Shown: positions 42,515 to 54,800 of the stretch, in pieces
Position numbering within the stretch: the stretch's first letter is position 1
How the letters are laid out: every line of letters begins with the position of its first letter
From: Paraspadella gotoi
Lineage: Eukaryota; Chaetognatha
Direction: 5' to 3'
Length of the DNA stretch: 64,000 bases
Assembly: GCA_051294375.1 (NCBI GenBank)
Contig: CM119266.1
Coordinates: 1,493,554 to 1,557,553 of the forward strand
Position numbers and translations under genes: made by a program
The notes under the pieces: generated by a model
The model's database searches: none
Told to the model about the DNA's origin: nothing
What the model saw: only the letters and a program-made list of their open reading frames with translations

Positions 42515-45500
42515 TCAAACGCTCGACTCGGCCTCGTCGCTCTTCGGGTCTCGAGATCGAATCCTGACCTCCGACCTTTTCTTTCTTTCGTCGGCCTCAT
42601 CGACCGACGCTTCGTCGTCGGCCATCGACGCGTCGGCTTCGTCCTCTTCCTCCCCCTCGTCTCCTTCCTCCCTTTCGTCCTCTTTCTTTCCTCTCAATCT
42701 CCTTCTCATCTTCTTCACGAAACTCAATTGATTCACGAAATTCTTCATCATTTGGATGATAAGATTTCCCTCCTCCTCTTCCTCTTCATCCTCCTCTCCA
42801 TCTTCCCAAGGCTTCTTCTCCACGACCGGTTTGGGCTTCACTCTGTCGACGAGAACAAACTGGATGAAATGGTTGCTTAGTTAAATATATATAATATTAT
42901 TATGTTTATGAGGACGACAATAACGGAGCTCGGAAGTCTCTCTCCCCTCTTCTTCTCTCTCTCTCTCTCTCTCTCTTCTCTCTTCTCTCTCTTTCCTCAT
43001 TCCCTTCTCCTCTTTCTTACCCCCACCCCGACTCTCAACCCTCAACCCCCACACCTCTCACCGAATCGGAATTCCCAATTCCTTCCGAATCTGCGCGTCC
43101 AGCTCTTCGTCAGTTGCGCACCACTCCGCCGTCGGGTAAGCGATTTGCTTCAACCTGTTGGGATGTGGCGAAGGTTTGGTCGGGGGTTTTAGAAAAAGAG
43201 GTGTTTTTTGATAAGATGAGTTTCGTCGAGCAGCGTGGCGCAGTGGGAGCGTGCTGGGCCATAACCAGAGGTCGATGGATAGAACCATCCGTTGCTAAAA
43301 TTTTTTCCCACTTCTTTTAACGCATGCTAAAAGATAATTTGAACCAATATTCGAGGAAATAAATTAAAACTTAGTGAAAAATTTATCAGACATTGTACAT
43401 TTTACAATGTACAGCCGTGTAGCTGACTCATGGTTCCCGATGCACAAGTCGAGAAGACGAAAGTATCTTCTCACACCTGACACTAACATTCGTCATTTAG
43501 AAATATCCTTTTCGATTCGATGACGGAGGTAAAGTATATATAATATCTAGTAAAGTATATATAATATTTAGTGAATAGTGTCTCCATTTAGACAAGACAA
43601 CGAAAACTCTGCTGAATCCCTGATCTCGGGCTAGTTTATGGAGAATCGATCACCCCTTCCTCTTTTACAATCAATTATAAACAATTTTTTTAAATTTCTT
43701 AGTATATATTTTTTTTTTTTTGCTGACTTTTGATTCTGGTCCCGATGACGGAGGAAAATGAGGAGACGGCGCCGAGAATCGGAAGAAACGAAGACGAGGA
43801 CAATGAATAAAATCCATCCCACCTAAAAGATAAAATATCTTATTAAAAGAATATATAATTAAATAAAATTAAATCGACTGTATTACATCGCTACAAACAA
43901 TTCATCTCAGAAATAAGCTATCTTGCCCCTGACTTTGGACCGGCTTCTTTCTTTTTTCCGCTTTCACTTCCAAAAATTGATAACCAAGTCAAATGATCTT
44001 CAACCTTCGCTTTAACCTTACCTTTTCCCCTCTCGCGATAACCTCACCTCGTCGAGCCAATAAAGGCAAAATGTAGTAAAGGCTGAGTGTAGAGAGAGCG
44101 CGGCGCGAAGGTTGGTAAGCGATGATTCCGGTCAGACTGGTTAAAAGTTCAAATTGAATATTTAATTACTAAAATAAATTGGCGATCTTTTCCAAAAGCG
44201 CTTCATTTCAGCGTAAATGCAGAAGTAAGTTTTTACTTTTTTGGTTTTGAGATTACGTAGGTTTGGGGATAGGGATTAGGTTAGGAATTAGGTTAGGATT
44301 AGGTTAGGAATTAGGTTAGGGATTAGGTTAGTGATTAGGTTAAGGATTAGGTTAAGGATTAGGTATAGGAATTAGGTTAGGGATTAGGTTATGGAATAGG
44401 GATTAGGGTTATGAGATAAAGTTGGGGATTAAAATTTAGATTTGTGGTTAGAAGTAAGAGATTAGAGTTAGATCTTATGGTTTGGTTCACGGATTAGGAA
44501 CAGAAATGGAGCGTTAAGAAAAATGTGTTTTTATTTCGAAAAATTAACCCTTCAGTAATTTTTGGTCATTCGTACGAAACATTGCAAAACACTTTTTTCA
44601 AATGATAACTCGATTATAGTTTGCTTAACGATACAAATGTCATAAGTGTCACTATATACCTGAAGAAGAGCAGAACCAGGAGGTGACGCTTCCGCCGTAC
44701 GTCACCGTCACCATCGTTTGCCGCCAAAGCCACTCGATGTTTTTGCGAGAGGAAGTCGCGGACGCCGCATGGCGAAGATCATCGCCTGTCCTCGAAGAAC
44801 GGATGGGCGTAGCAAAGACCTCATCTTTCGACTTTCCTCCATAAACTTACCTTGACGTCGGTGTGAAGATATCGGAAGGCGTAGCAGGTCATGAGCGTGA
44901 ACGTGTGAAGAAAGGCGACGCAGGTGACGGGAAGGTAAGGCACGAGGTCGATGCTCATCACGAGAAACACGACAGCGTATCTGGGAGGATAGAAAAAGCG
45001 AGGTCTCTCTCTCTCTCAGCTGATGATTTCTTAGTTTAAAAATAATTTCAAAAATGAGTAATATCCCTAATAATTGAAGCCTGGCAAGCTAATCACATAA
45101 ACTTACCTTATCAAAGTTCCAACAAGTCGGTGATCATGTGAAATCCCATGAGATAGAAACTCGTGAGAATGATGACGAGCATCGAAGTCAAGTAGAGGAA
45201 TTCGATCTTGGTTCGTTGAAAATGCTCGATCAGGGCCAGCACTAATATGACCTGAAAAAAAACCGCTGCAAATTTTAACAATTTTTATCGGTTTTTTTTT
45301 CTCGTGCAACAAAGTAATTAATAATATTCAACAATGAAATTTAATATTTAACGGCTAAATTATTGCCCTTTCCTATATCTAGAAATTTATAGCATTTAAT
45401 AATATTAATGTTATTATATAACATTAAACTTTCGACACGCCCATTGTCACCTCGACATTAAGCGCCATAAAAAATATGGTGACGTAAAGGACGACGGCGA

Positions 45501-45613
45501 AAGATTCGGCGCCGGAAGTTTGGCGACGATCTCGGCAAGGACGACAAATGCGACATCTGGACCGGAAGTCGCGAATGTATTCTACCGGAACCTGAGAGAG
45601 AGAGAGAGAGAGA

Positions 45614-45679
<66 letters not shown>

Positions 45680-45698
45680 AGAGAGATACAGACAGACC

Positions 45699-45745
<47 letters not shown>

Positions 45746-48670
45746 CAGAGAGAGAAACTCAATGACGCACGCCAAGTCATACCGCGGAAACAAACTAACA
45801 AGAACGGTAATTCCAATGTGTTGCGCCACAGTAATTTTATTTTCACATGTATTTCCCTTTGATCACATTCCGTTTTTTATTCCTTATAATTTTATGAATT
45901 CCTAAAGGCGGCGCAAGCAGTCTCTAGATTTGAGGTTTTTTCAAATGAACAACCAACGACAGGCATATTATATGTTTTTTTTAACGTAAGTGGGACAGAC
46001 CGAGGGAAAGATATACCGATGGACCGACCGACAGATACACAGACCGACAGACACACGGACCAAAAAGTGACTTATAGAGTTGCTCCGCGAGTACTTGCGG
46101 CGCAACTAAAAACGAAACACCAGAAAAGCGCGAACTGAGATCAAACGAGAACAAAACCAGAAAAGAATGTAGCACGAAGTTGACATGCCGAAACAGCGCC
46201 ACCTGGTAGTCGTGGCGAGCGTCCCGACGGCGCCAAAGACGGCGATGGCAGAGACGATGCTGAAGAAGACGTTGCAGGCGACGGCGAAGTAACGAAGCTG
46301 TGATGAAGTCCCGGTTCCAGGGGTTGAGCTCCCGATCATGACCAGGCCTCCCTTGAGGGGGAAGAGAGAGAGAGAGAGAGTCGGTTAAAGAGGACCACAA
46401 CTTACAAGGACCGCCTGGGGTGGCAGTATACCCTTTTTGAGTGCCCCTAAACGAATGAAGAATCGTTGTCAAATGTCTTCAATGGGAAAGAAAATATAAT
46501 TAGATCCTACCCCCTCTCTGCAGTAAGAAATATTTCCAAACATGATAAGAAAGAAGTTTTTTTTTTGTTTGTTTAAATTTAAAATTGCAATTTACCTGCG
46601 AAATACTGTAAGTGATAAAGACGTACATAACGGCGACGTACCAAGTACGGGGATCGAATGTAATGAGAAATAAAATTACCGAATATTGTAATTATTTTTT
46701 ATGAATTATATAAGGTATTAAAAATGACGTCGTTTGGAAAAATTAAAATAAATATTCTATAAAATTAATCAGTTATATTTTAATTTTCCATCCGCGATTT
46801 ATTTCNNNNNNNNNNNNNNNNNNNNNNNNNAGGAGACGGCGCCGAGAATCGGAAGAACGAAGACGAGGACAATGAATAAAATCCATCCCACCTAAAAGAT
46901 AAAATATCTTATTAAAAGAATATATAATTAAATAAAATTAAATCGACTGTATTACATCGCTACAAACAATTCATCTCAGAAATAAGCTATCTTGCCTTGC
47001 CCCTGACTTTGGACCGGCTTTTTTTTTCCGCTTTCACTTCCAAAATTGATAACCAAGTCAAATGAATCTTCAACCTTCGCTTTAAGCTTTACCTTTTCCC
47101 CTCTCGCGATAACCTCACCTCGTCGAGCCAATAAAGGCAAAATGTAGTAAAGGCTGAGTGTAGAGAGAGGCGCGGCGGCGAAGGGTTGGTAAGCGTATGA
47201 TTCGGTCGAGACTGGTTAAAAGTTCAAATTGAATATTTAATTACTAAAATAAAATTGGCGATCTTTTCCAAAAGCGCTTCATTTCAGCGTAAATGCAGAA
47301 GTAAGTTTTTACTTTTTTGGTTTTGAGATTACGTAGGTTTGGGGATAGGGATTAGGTTAGGAATTAGGTTGGGATTAGGTTAGGAATTAGGTTAGGGATT
47401 AGGTTAGTGATTAGGTTAGGATTAGGTTAAGGATTAGGTTAGGAATTAGGTTAGGGATTAGGTTATGGAATAGGGATTAGGGTTATGAGATAAAGTTGGG
47501 GATTAAAATTTAGATTTGTGGTTAGAAGTAAGAGATTAGAGTTAGATCTTATGGTTTGGTTCACGGATTAGGAACAGAAATGGAGCGTTTAAGAAAAATG
47601 TGTTTTTATTTCGAAAAATTAACCCTTCAGTAATTTTTGGTCATTCGTACGAAACATTGCAAAACACTTTTTCAAATGATAACTCGATTATATTTGCTTA
47701 ACGATACAAATGTCATAAGTGTCACTATATACCTGAAGAAGAGCAGAACCGAGAGTGACGCTTCCGCCGTACGTCACCGTCACCATCGTTTGCCGCCAAA
47801 GCCACTCGATGTTTTTGGCGAGAGGAAGTCGCGGACGCCGCATGGCGAAGATCATCGCCTGTCCTCGAAGAACGGATGGGCGTAGCAAAGACCTCATCTT
47901 TCGACTTTCCTCCATAAACTTACCTTGACGTCGGTGTGAAGATATCGGAAGGCGTAGCAGGTCATGAGCGTGAACGTGTGAAGAAAGGCGACGCAGGTGA
48001 CGGGAAGGTAAGGCACGAGGTCGATGCTCATCAGAGAAACACGACAGCGTTCTGGGAGGATAGAAAAAGCGAGGTCTCTCTCTCTCTCAGCTGATGATTT
48101 CTTAGTTTAAAAATAATTTCAAAAATGAGTAATATCCCTAATAATTGAAGCCTGGCAAGCTAATCACATAAACTTACCTTATCAAAGTTCCAACAAGTCG
48201 GTGATCATGTGAAATCCCATGAGATAGAAACTCGTGAGAATGATGACGAGCATCGAAGTCAAGTAGAGGAATTCGATCTTGGTTCGTTGAAAATGCTTCG
48301 ATCGGGCCAGCACTAATATGACCTGAAAAAAAACCGCTGCAAATTTTAACATTTTTATCGGTTTTTTTTTCTCGTGCAACAAAGTAATTAATAATATTCA
48401 ACAATGAAATTTAATATTTAACGGCTAAATTATTGCCCTTTCCTATATCTAGAAATTTATAGCATTTAATAATATTAATGTTTATATATAACATTAAACT
48501 TTCGACACGCCCATTGTCACCTCGACATTAAGCGCCATAAAAAATATGGTGACGTAAAGGACAGACGGCGAAAGATTCGGCGCCGGAAGTTTGGCGACGA
48601 TCTCGGCAAGGACGACAAATGCGACATCTGGACCGGAAGTCGCGAAGTATATTCTACCGGAACCTGAGAG

Positions 48671-48757
<87 letters not shown>

Positions 48758-48768
48758 ACAGACAGACC

Positions 48769-48825
<57 letters not shown>

Positions 48826-51800
48826 GAAACTCAATGACGGCACGCCAAGTCATACCGCGAGAAACAAACTAACAAGAACGGTAATTCCAATGTGTTGCGC
48901 CACAGTAATTTTATTTTCACATGTATTTCCCTTTGATCACATTCGTTTTTATTCCTTATAATTTTAATTCCTAAAGGCGGCGCAAGCAGTCTCTTAAGAT
49001 TTGAGGTTTTTTCAAATGAACAACCAACGACAGGCATATTATATGTTTTTTTTAACGTAAGTGGGAACAGACCGAGGGAAAGATATACCGATGGACCGCA
49101 CCGACAGATACACAGACCGACAGACACACGGACCAAAAAGTGACTTATAGAGTTGCTCCGCGAGTACTTGCGGCGCAACTAAAAACGAAACACCAGAAAC
49201 AGCGCGAACTGAGATCAAACGAGACAAAACCAGAAAAGAATGTAGCACGAAGTTGACATGCGCCAAACAGCGCCACCTGGTAGTCGTGGGGGAGCGTCCC
49301 GACGGCGCCAAAGACGGCGATGGCAGAGACGATGCTGAAGAAGACGTTGCAGGCGACGGCGAAGTAACGAAGCTGTGATGAAGTCCGCGCGTTCCAGGGT
49401 GTTGAGCTCCCGATCATGACCAGGCCTCCCTTGAGGGGGAAGAGAGAGAGAGAGAGAGTCGGTTAAAGAGGACCACAACTTACAAGGACCGCCTGGGGTG
49501 GCAGTATATCCCCTTTTTGAGTGCCCCTAAACGAATGAAGAATCGTTGTCAAATGTCTTCAATGGGAAAGAAAATATAATTAGATCCTACCCCCTCTCTG
49601 CAGTAAGAAATAGTTCCAAAACATGATAAGAAAGAAAGTTTTTTTTTTGTTTGTTTAAATTAAAATTGCAATTTACCTGCGAAATACTGTAAGTGTAAAG
49701 ACGTACATAACGGCGACGTACCAAGTACGGGGATCGAATGCTAATGAGAATAAAATTACCGAATATTGTAATTATTTTTTTATGAATTATATAAGGTATT
49801 AAAATGACGTCGTTTGGAAAAATTAAAATAAATATTCATAAAATTAATCATGTTATATTTTAATTTTCCATCCGCGATTTAATTTTCTTCTTCATCTTTT
49901 CTCCCATCCCAATGCTTTCCCTCCCACCTTTCTTGATGTCCGCCTCGAACAGGTGCCTGATTCCGTTGCTGGCGCAGGCCTTGCCAAACAGCGGCGGCCA
50001 TCCACCAACGGCCAACACGTAGGGAAACGTCGTCCGAAAAATGTGCAGCCAGGGAGAGGCGCGAATGCAAGCGGAGAAGAGGAGGCAGGCGCCAGCCAAG
50101 TGCAACCGATGAGGAAGTCAGGACGGCCAGGTGCCACCTGCAGAGTGAGAGAAAAAGCTCCATAATAACTGTTGAGATAAAAATTAATAAAATCATTATG
50201 TCAGCCAAAGAAATTATAATAGTTTATTTAAAAGAAAAATAAAATCAAGGGTAAAATAAGTTAATATTCAGAATCTAATTGCATATGCGAGTTTTAAATA
50301 TGGCAGATGACGATCGAAAAAAAACTTGACACCGGAGTGGCCATCTCTTTTTCACCATTTAACGCGCGTATTGTAAATTCAGGAATTACAACAATACATG
50401 ATTGTCAGACTTAATTTTAGTCATGTTTGTCCTTTTATTTTCTTTATCATTAATGTCACTTTAGTCACGTTTTGTTCTTTAGTCATTAGTCATCACGTCA
50501 TTTTATTCAATTATGTCATTTCAGTTACGTTTTTTTTAAATATATTTTGGAAAAAAAATATACATATATTTTGGAAGCCTATATAAATAAATAAATAAAT
50601 AAATAAATAAATAGAATTAATAATTCTGTCTCGTCTGTATGACTCGAAGGTCATCGAAGCTCGGCTGCAATCTCAGTATCGGTCAAAATGATTCCAGCTT
50701 TTTTTCAAAACGAGATCATTATCTACTTGACCTCGAGTGTCGCCCTCGTCCAGACTGGAACTTCAACCGCATCAAGAATTGGTCCAGAATTGCTCCGTTG
50801 GCGACGCCTGTGTCACTTGACGAGCGACTGCCGGGTGACGCACTGAGAAGTGGCTCCACCCGCTGCAGATGCAGGTGACGTTGGAGGGGGTCTCTGGACG
50901 CAGAACTGATGCTTGAGGTTGGGGTGAGGGGGATCCGATTGGGGGGTTGATGCGGGAGTGGGGGTTGGGTAAAAAAATTTAATGATCGCAGAAAAGAGCG
51001 AAAAAAAGAAAGAAAGAAAGAAAGAAAGAAAGAAAAAGAAAGAAAGAAAGAAAGAAGAAAGAAAGAAAGAAAGAAGAAAGAAAGAAAGAAAGAAGGAAAG
51101 AAAACAAATTTAAGAGATACGCAAAAGAAAGATAACATACCCAGATAACAAAAGATATATAGATACATGACGTTCAAGACCTGTCGTTGGACAAAATCCG
51201 GTTCGTCATGCAAAATCTCCCGGCAAATTGACGTTTCCGGCGGCGTCCTCGAACCGGAACTTCATCGGCTGATACGTGATGACACCGGGATGTGATCGGG
51301 ATCGACGAGTCGCACTCCCCCAACACTCCGTGGTGTCGTTGACCCAGAGGCGGTTGAGTGTCGCCTGGATGCGGTGGAGTTGGACACATAGATCGCCCCC
51401 AGTATTAACGACGTGCTGGACATTGATGTTCTTGTCGTCTTTTATTAACAATACGAATCTCAGATACTTCTCCAAACTATATGTAAATTATTGTAAAATA
51501 ATAATAACGAATGATAATTTTTTATACTACTGTTTTTGGGTCGATTAAAGTGGTATGTGTTTCTAGTGAGGTCATTGTTTTTTCTTAGTTTTTATTTTAA
51601 TTCTGATTTGTTTTATTTCACCTGTTTCTTTGCCTTATATATATGTTTATATATATATATATGTATATAAGGCGTAGTAAAATTTCTAAATTTAACTTTA
51701 ATTAAAAATTCTAAAAGTGAGCACGACAACATTATAACTAATGAACATTTATGTAATAAAAAAATTTTTAATAAATTTTACAATTTACGCAGTAGGCCAT

Positions 51801-52484
51801 ATTTATACTTATCTAATCAATAATGTATAAATTTCAAAACAGTTTATTCTAGATTTTTTTGCAGATTTTGATTAGTCATAAAAGTTGGTAAAAAGAAATA
51901 TAACTCTTTTTGAAAAAATTCCTTCATTAAGTGGTCAAAATTAGAATAAGCTATATTTGAAGCTGAAAATTAACTTTTATATATTAATATAGTTTTTAAT
52001 TTTTAACCCACTTAATGAAAAATTTTTAAAAGTGATTTATATTTTCTTTTTCAACTTTTGACGAGAATTCAAATCTGCAATCAAAATTAAGAAAAGCCTA
52101 TTTTAAAATTTTTCGAGTTATAAAGGATAATACTATATATAAATATAGCCTACTGCGAAAATTAAAAAACATAAAATTAATTTTTTTTTCAAATTAATGT
52201 CACTGATAGTATGTTTTCATAATTGACTTTAGATTTTCGTATTAATTTCACTACGCCTAATGTATTTCCCTTACGTTTCTCGTTCTTTTTCTTTCTCTCT
52301 TCATCTTTTCTTCTTCCCCTACCCACAAACTTACCTTACCCTTTACTCACCGATCGGAACTCGAAGCAGGCAGCGTCGTCACGCGTTGCCGCAGTGACTC
52401 CAGGGAAGAGGAATTGAAGGAGGAGAAGAGGAAGAGAGGGAAAGGCGAGGACGAAGTGGACGGGGAAGGGAGTGAGATGGAGAC

Positions 52485-52559
<75 letters not shown>

Positions 52560-53276
52560 CAAGAAGAGAGAAGAGCGAGTGAGAGAAAGTAGGAGAGAGA
52601 GAGAGAAGGGGCGAGATGGAATAATTTTAGTAAAACGAATCTTTTTAATTTATGTCTACGTAAATAAACAATATCTTTTTTTTTCAATGCAAGTAGCCCT
52701 AATCCGCGGTAAAAAATATCCCCTATAGCCTTACTCCTGCAAACGAACTCACCTTCAACGAAAAGCAAACGCAGAGACATTTAAAAACGTTCCAATCCGC
52801 TGGCGATCGGAAGACATTCCAGATCCGCGAGACCGGAATCCAGATATTGACCGATGAAAAGTCGAGGATGAAGGGGAATCGCGACGAGTAAGGTCACGCC
52901 CATAAGTATGAGGAAGGCCGCTTCCGCCGTTGCTAAGTGGAAGGAGGGAGAAAGTGGGCAAGATTGGCAGAAGGTAAGGGCTTGACGCAGTGCTTTTGAA
53001 TAATTGTACTATATCCCTCGAAAAAGGGATATAACACGATATTTAAAAAAAATATTTAAAAAAATATTAAACTTAAAACATAAATTTTGATTCTAACACG
53101 TCTCAAACAAGTAATTTTATATCGTAAAATAACCGCATATACTGACACTTTCCGTATATTCGGAAAGTCTCAAACTTGCCTGTACATCAGGTATGGGAAA
53201 GTCCAGACGCAGTGAAGGTTCACGAAAAACCGAGGAGTGAGAAAGAAAGTGCCAGTGATTCTTCCAGGTCGGGCGG
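42515..53276 (-). CDS. Diverged SLC6-type (Na/Cl neurotransmitter symporter family) protein
   Basis: Exons in transcript order: TM1 about 53276-53180 (VWTFPYLMY, GC donor); TM2 52932-52753 (AAFLILMGV, FIGQYLDSG); a doubtful 52397-52351; loop 2 51415-51181 (LWVNDTTEC, like WNT..C) and 50862-50732 (ASPTEQFW); TM4-5 50137-49928 (FRTTFPYVLA); TM6 at 49740-49677 or from 46596 up (DPRTWYVAV); TM6-7 49429-49277 or 46351-46203 (LNPWNRDFITAS, VFGAVGTLA); TM8 from 48663 or 45591 down (ATSGPDVAFVVLAE); TM9 48322-48178 or 45251-45107; TM10 48051-47924 or 44980-44851; TM11 47858-47733 or 44785-44660; TM12 from 46891 or 43822 down; C-terminus 43154-43062 (AYPTAEW) and 42842-42515 (acidic tail). Several one-base indels break frames, and the other copy often repairs them. 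Conserved TM1 and TM8 ion and gate residues are replaced. The N-terminus was not found. Confidence 0.82.
43229..43297 (+). tRNA. Initiator tRNA-Met (CAU)
   Basis: AGCAGCGTGGCGCAGTGGGA, then GCGTGCTGGGCC, then anticodon CAT at 43260-43262, then AGAGGTCGATGGAT, closely follows the eukaryotic initiator tRNA. The acceptor stem AGCAGCG pairs with CGTTGCT, with one G-T wobble. It includes the A1-U72 pair typical of initiators. A pol III terminator (TTTTTT) follows at 43302. The anticodon stem shows CC where CCC is expected on both sides and the T-loop lacks a base or two, as expected of homopolymer deletions in the assembly. It lies antisense in an SLC6 intron. Confidence 0.85.
44268..44415 (+). 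repeat. TTAGG-rich 12-bp minisatellite
   Basis: About a dozen units of GGATTAGGTTAG or GAATTAGGTTAG resemble degenerate telomere repeat. The second assembly copy is at about 47340-47480. It lies in the SLC6 intron between the TM11 and TM12 exons. Confidence 0.85.
45797..46107 (+). repeat. RPT-B, long copy with terminal hairpin
   Basis: Starts AAGAACGGTAATTCCAATGT, contains AAGTGGGACAGACCGA and a run of ACAGACCGACAG repeats, and ends with the inverted repeat AGTTGCTCCGC / GCGGCGCAACT around an 8-base loop (46078-46107). The assembly duplicate is 48874-49181. It is non-coding. Confidence 0.7.
46806..46830. other. Assembly gap, 25 N
   Basis: A run of exactly 25 N separates the two copies of the SLC6 middle segment. 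Confidence 0.98.
46831..49880. repeat. Second copy of duplicated SLC6 middle segment
   Basis: Partner of 43760-46805. In this copy the TM12 start (GWILFIVLVFVLPILGAV), the TM11 exon (47858-47733, 42 codons) and the TM8 exon from 48663 down read in frame, while the TM10 exon has lost bases. It runs without a gap into the unique TM4-5 exon at 49928, so this is the copy joined to the 5' part of the gene. Confidence 0.88.
51003..51102. repeat. (GAAA)n microsatellite
   Basis: A tetranucleotide repeat in an SLC6 intron. On the gene's sense strand it is a (CTTT)n pyrimidine tract. Confidence 0.95.
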
Positions 53277-54800
53277 GAGTTGGGGGAAGAGGAGGGGGTA
53301 GGGTAAGGGAGGGGGAAGAAGGAGAGGAGGCGGGGGTTTTTGTCTCCATCCTAAATGGGAGAAAGGTGGGTTTTTTTTGGGGGGGGGTTGTTTGTTTGTT
53401 TAATTGTTTTTTAAGAAAGAGTTAATAATTTAATTTCATCGAATAAATTAATTTTGACATATAATATATTGATTGAAAGTTACTGTATTAATTCCTACTC
53501 CTTTTTTCGTCATTTTTCATTTAAATATAAAAGAAAAAACATAGATAAGATTTAAAACTTAAACTGAATAAAAGGAAGAAAAAAGATTCGAAAATTTTGG
53601 ATGAAATCCAGAATTTTTTTTTATTGCGGAATCCAAGTCGGAGAAATTGGAACTCATAGCTCATAGAGATTGGGAGTTTAGTTTGAGGAGTTTCGGATCA
53701 TGTTGGATCTTCTGCATCATCGGTTGATGAGTTGTGATAAGGGAGACTGAGGGTAGACTTATATTTAGAGATCACTGAGGTTAGGTTTTTTGTTTTATAG
53801 TTTTTAAAATCACAAATTAAAACGACATCAGATACTTTATCAAATTTTATTTCATTCCTATTATTAATCTTCTAATCGCAGTTAACCGAAGAGGGTAGAG
53901 GGGGGCGTATTAAGTTTGAGGGGAAGAGATCAGACCATTTTTTTTTTCTAATATCTTTCTTTTAAAGAAAAATCTTTTTTGACGAACGAGAAAAATTTAG
54001 GCAAAAATCAAATCGAAGAAAAAAGTGAAGATCAAGATGCAAGCGAATTCACTAAATATGATTCCTTAAATCTTGATTCACTAAATCTTGGATTCAATCA
54101 ATCAATCAATCAATCATCAATCCACCATCAATTAAAATCATTCATCATCAATTAAACGCTTGATTCTCTACTCATTAAAATTAATCATTTTTGTAGATAA
54201 TCCTTTAATGAGCAATAAATCATCAGGCATAAATTAAATATATCATATCAAATCCTTACATGAATATTGGCCCAATAAGGGAGCTATCAAAATGCCCATT
54301 CGGTCGCGTCTTTTACCACGGAAACTACTTATAGAAGAGGCGACTTTTCCATTGGACGAGCTTCGCGTTGGTCGTATTTGATGTCGTCTTTGATTGGTGT
54401 CCTTTGATTGGTCGCGTTTCCTAATATTCGATAGCAACACGAAACCTGACTTTTCAACATTTCACCTCCCCCGAAAAAGGAAAACCGGTTTGTTGCCAAT
54501 GGACTATGCTTGGTTATTGCTTGATGGATTGGTGATACGTCTCTTGTCCTGTCTTAGAAAAAGGATTGTCAATGTGCGAAAATACTTGTTTAAGAATAAA
54601 ATAAATATATAGAATGCCATGCTTATTAACGATCGTAAATGCTGTTTTCATTTTTAAAATTCCCCCTTCAATAGATCGAATAAAAAGTACCTTTGCTCGT
54701 CACGTCGTCGACCGAAAGCGATTTCTTTCTTTACAACATTTTTTTTTTTTTTGAGAACGCCCCTATTTACGGTCAACAAAGCCACTCTCTTCTTCCCTAA
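53277..54800. other. Intergenic, divergent promoter candidate
   Basis: SLC6 is transcribed left and GH27 right from this interval. At 54345-54422 three CCAAT boxes occur (CCATTGG, TTGATTGGTG, TTGATTGGTCGCG) in a locally GC-richer patch, which could serve one or both genes. 53277-54240 is otherwise AT-rich, with a G-rich purine stretch at 53270-53395. The missing SLC6 N-terminal exon should lie in or near this region. Confidence 0.4.

Larger units (their letters stand above)
43760..46805. repeat. First copy of duplicated SLC6 middle segment
   Basis: This is near-identical to 46831-49880 in the same orientation. It ends at a 25-N gap. Differences are one-base indels. Here the TM10 exon (44980-44851, 43 codons) is intact, while the TM12 exon has an extra base and the TM8 exon is shifted. 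It also contains a TTAGG-rich minisatellite, a minus-strand RPT-A fragment at 43908-43946, a (GA)n tract at 45594-45755 and an RPT-B copy. Confidence 0.88.
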
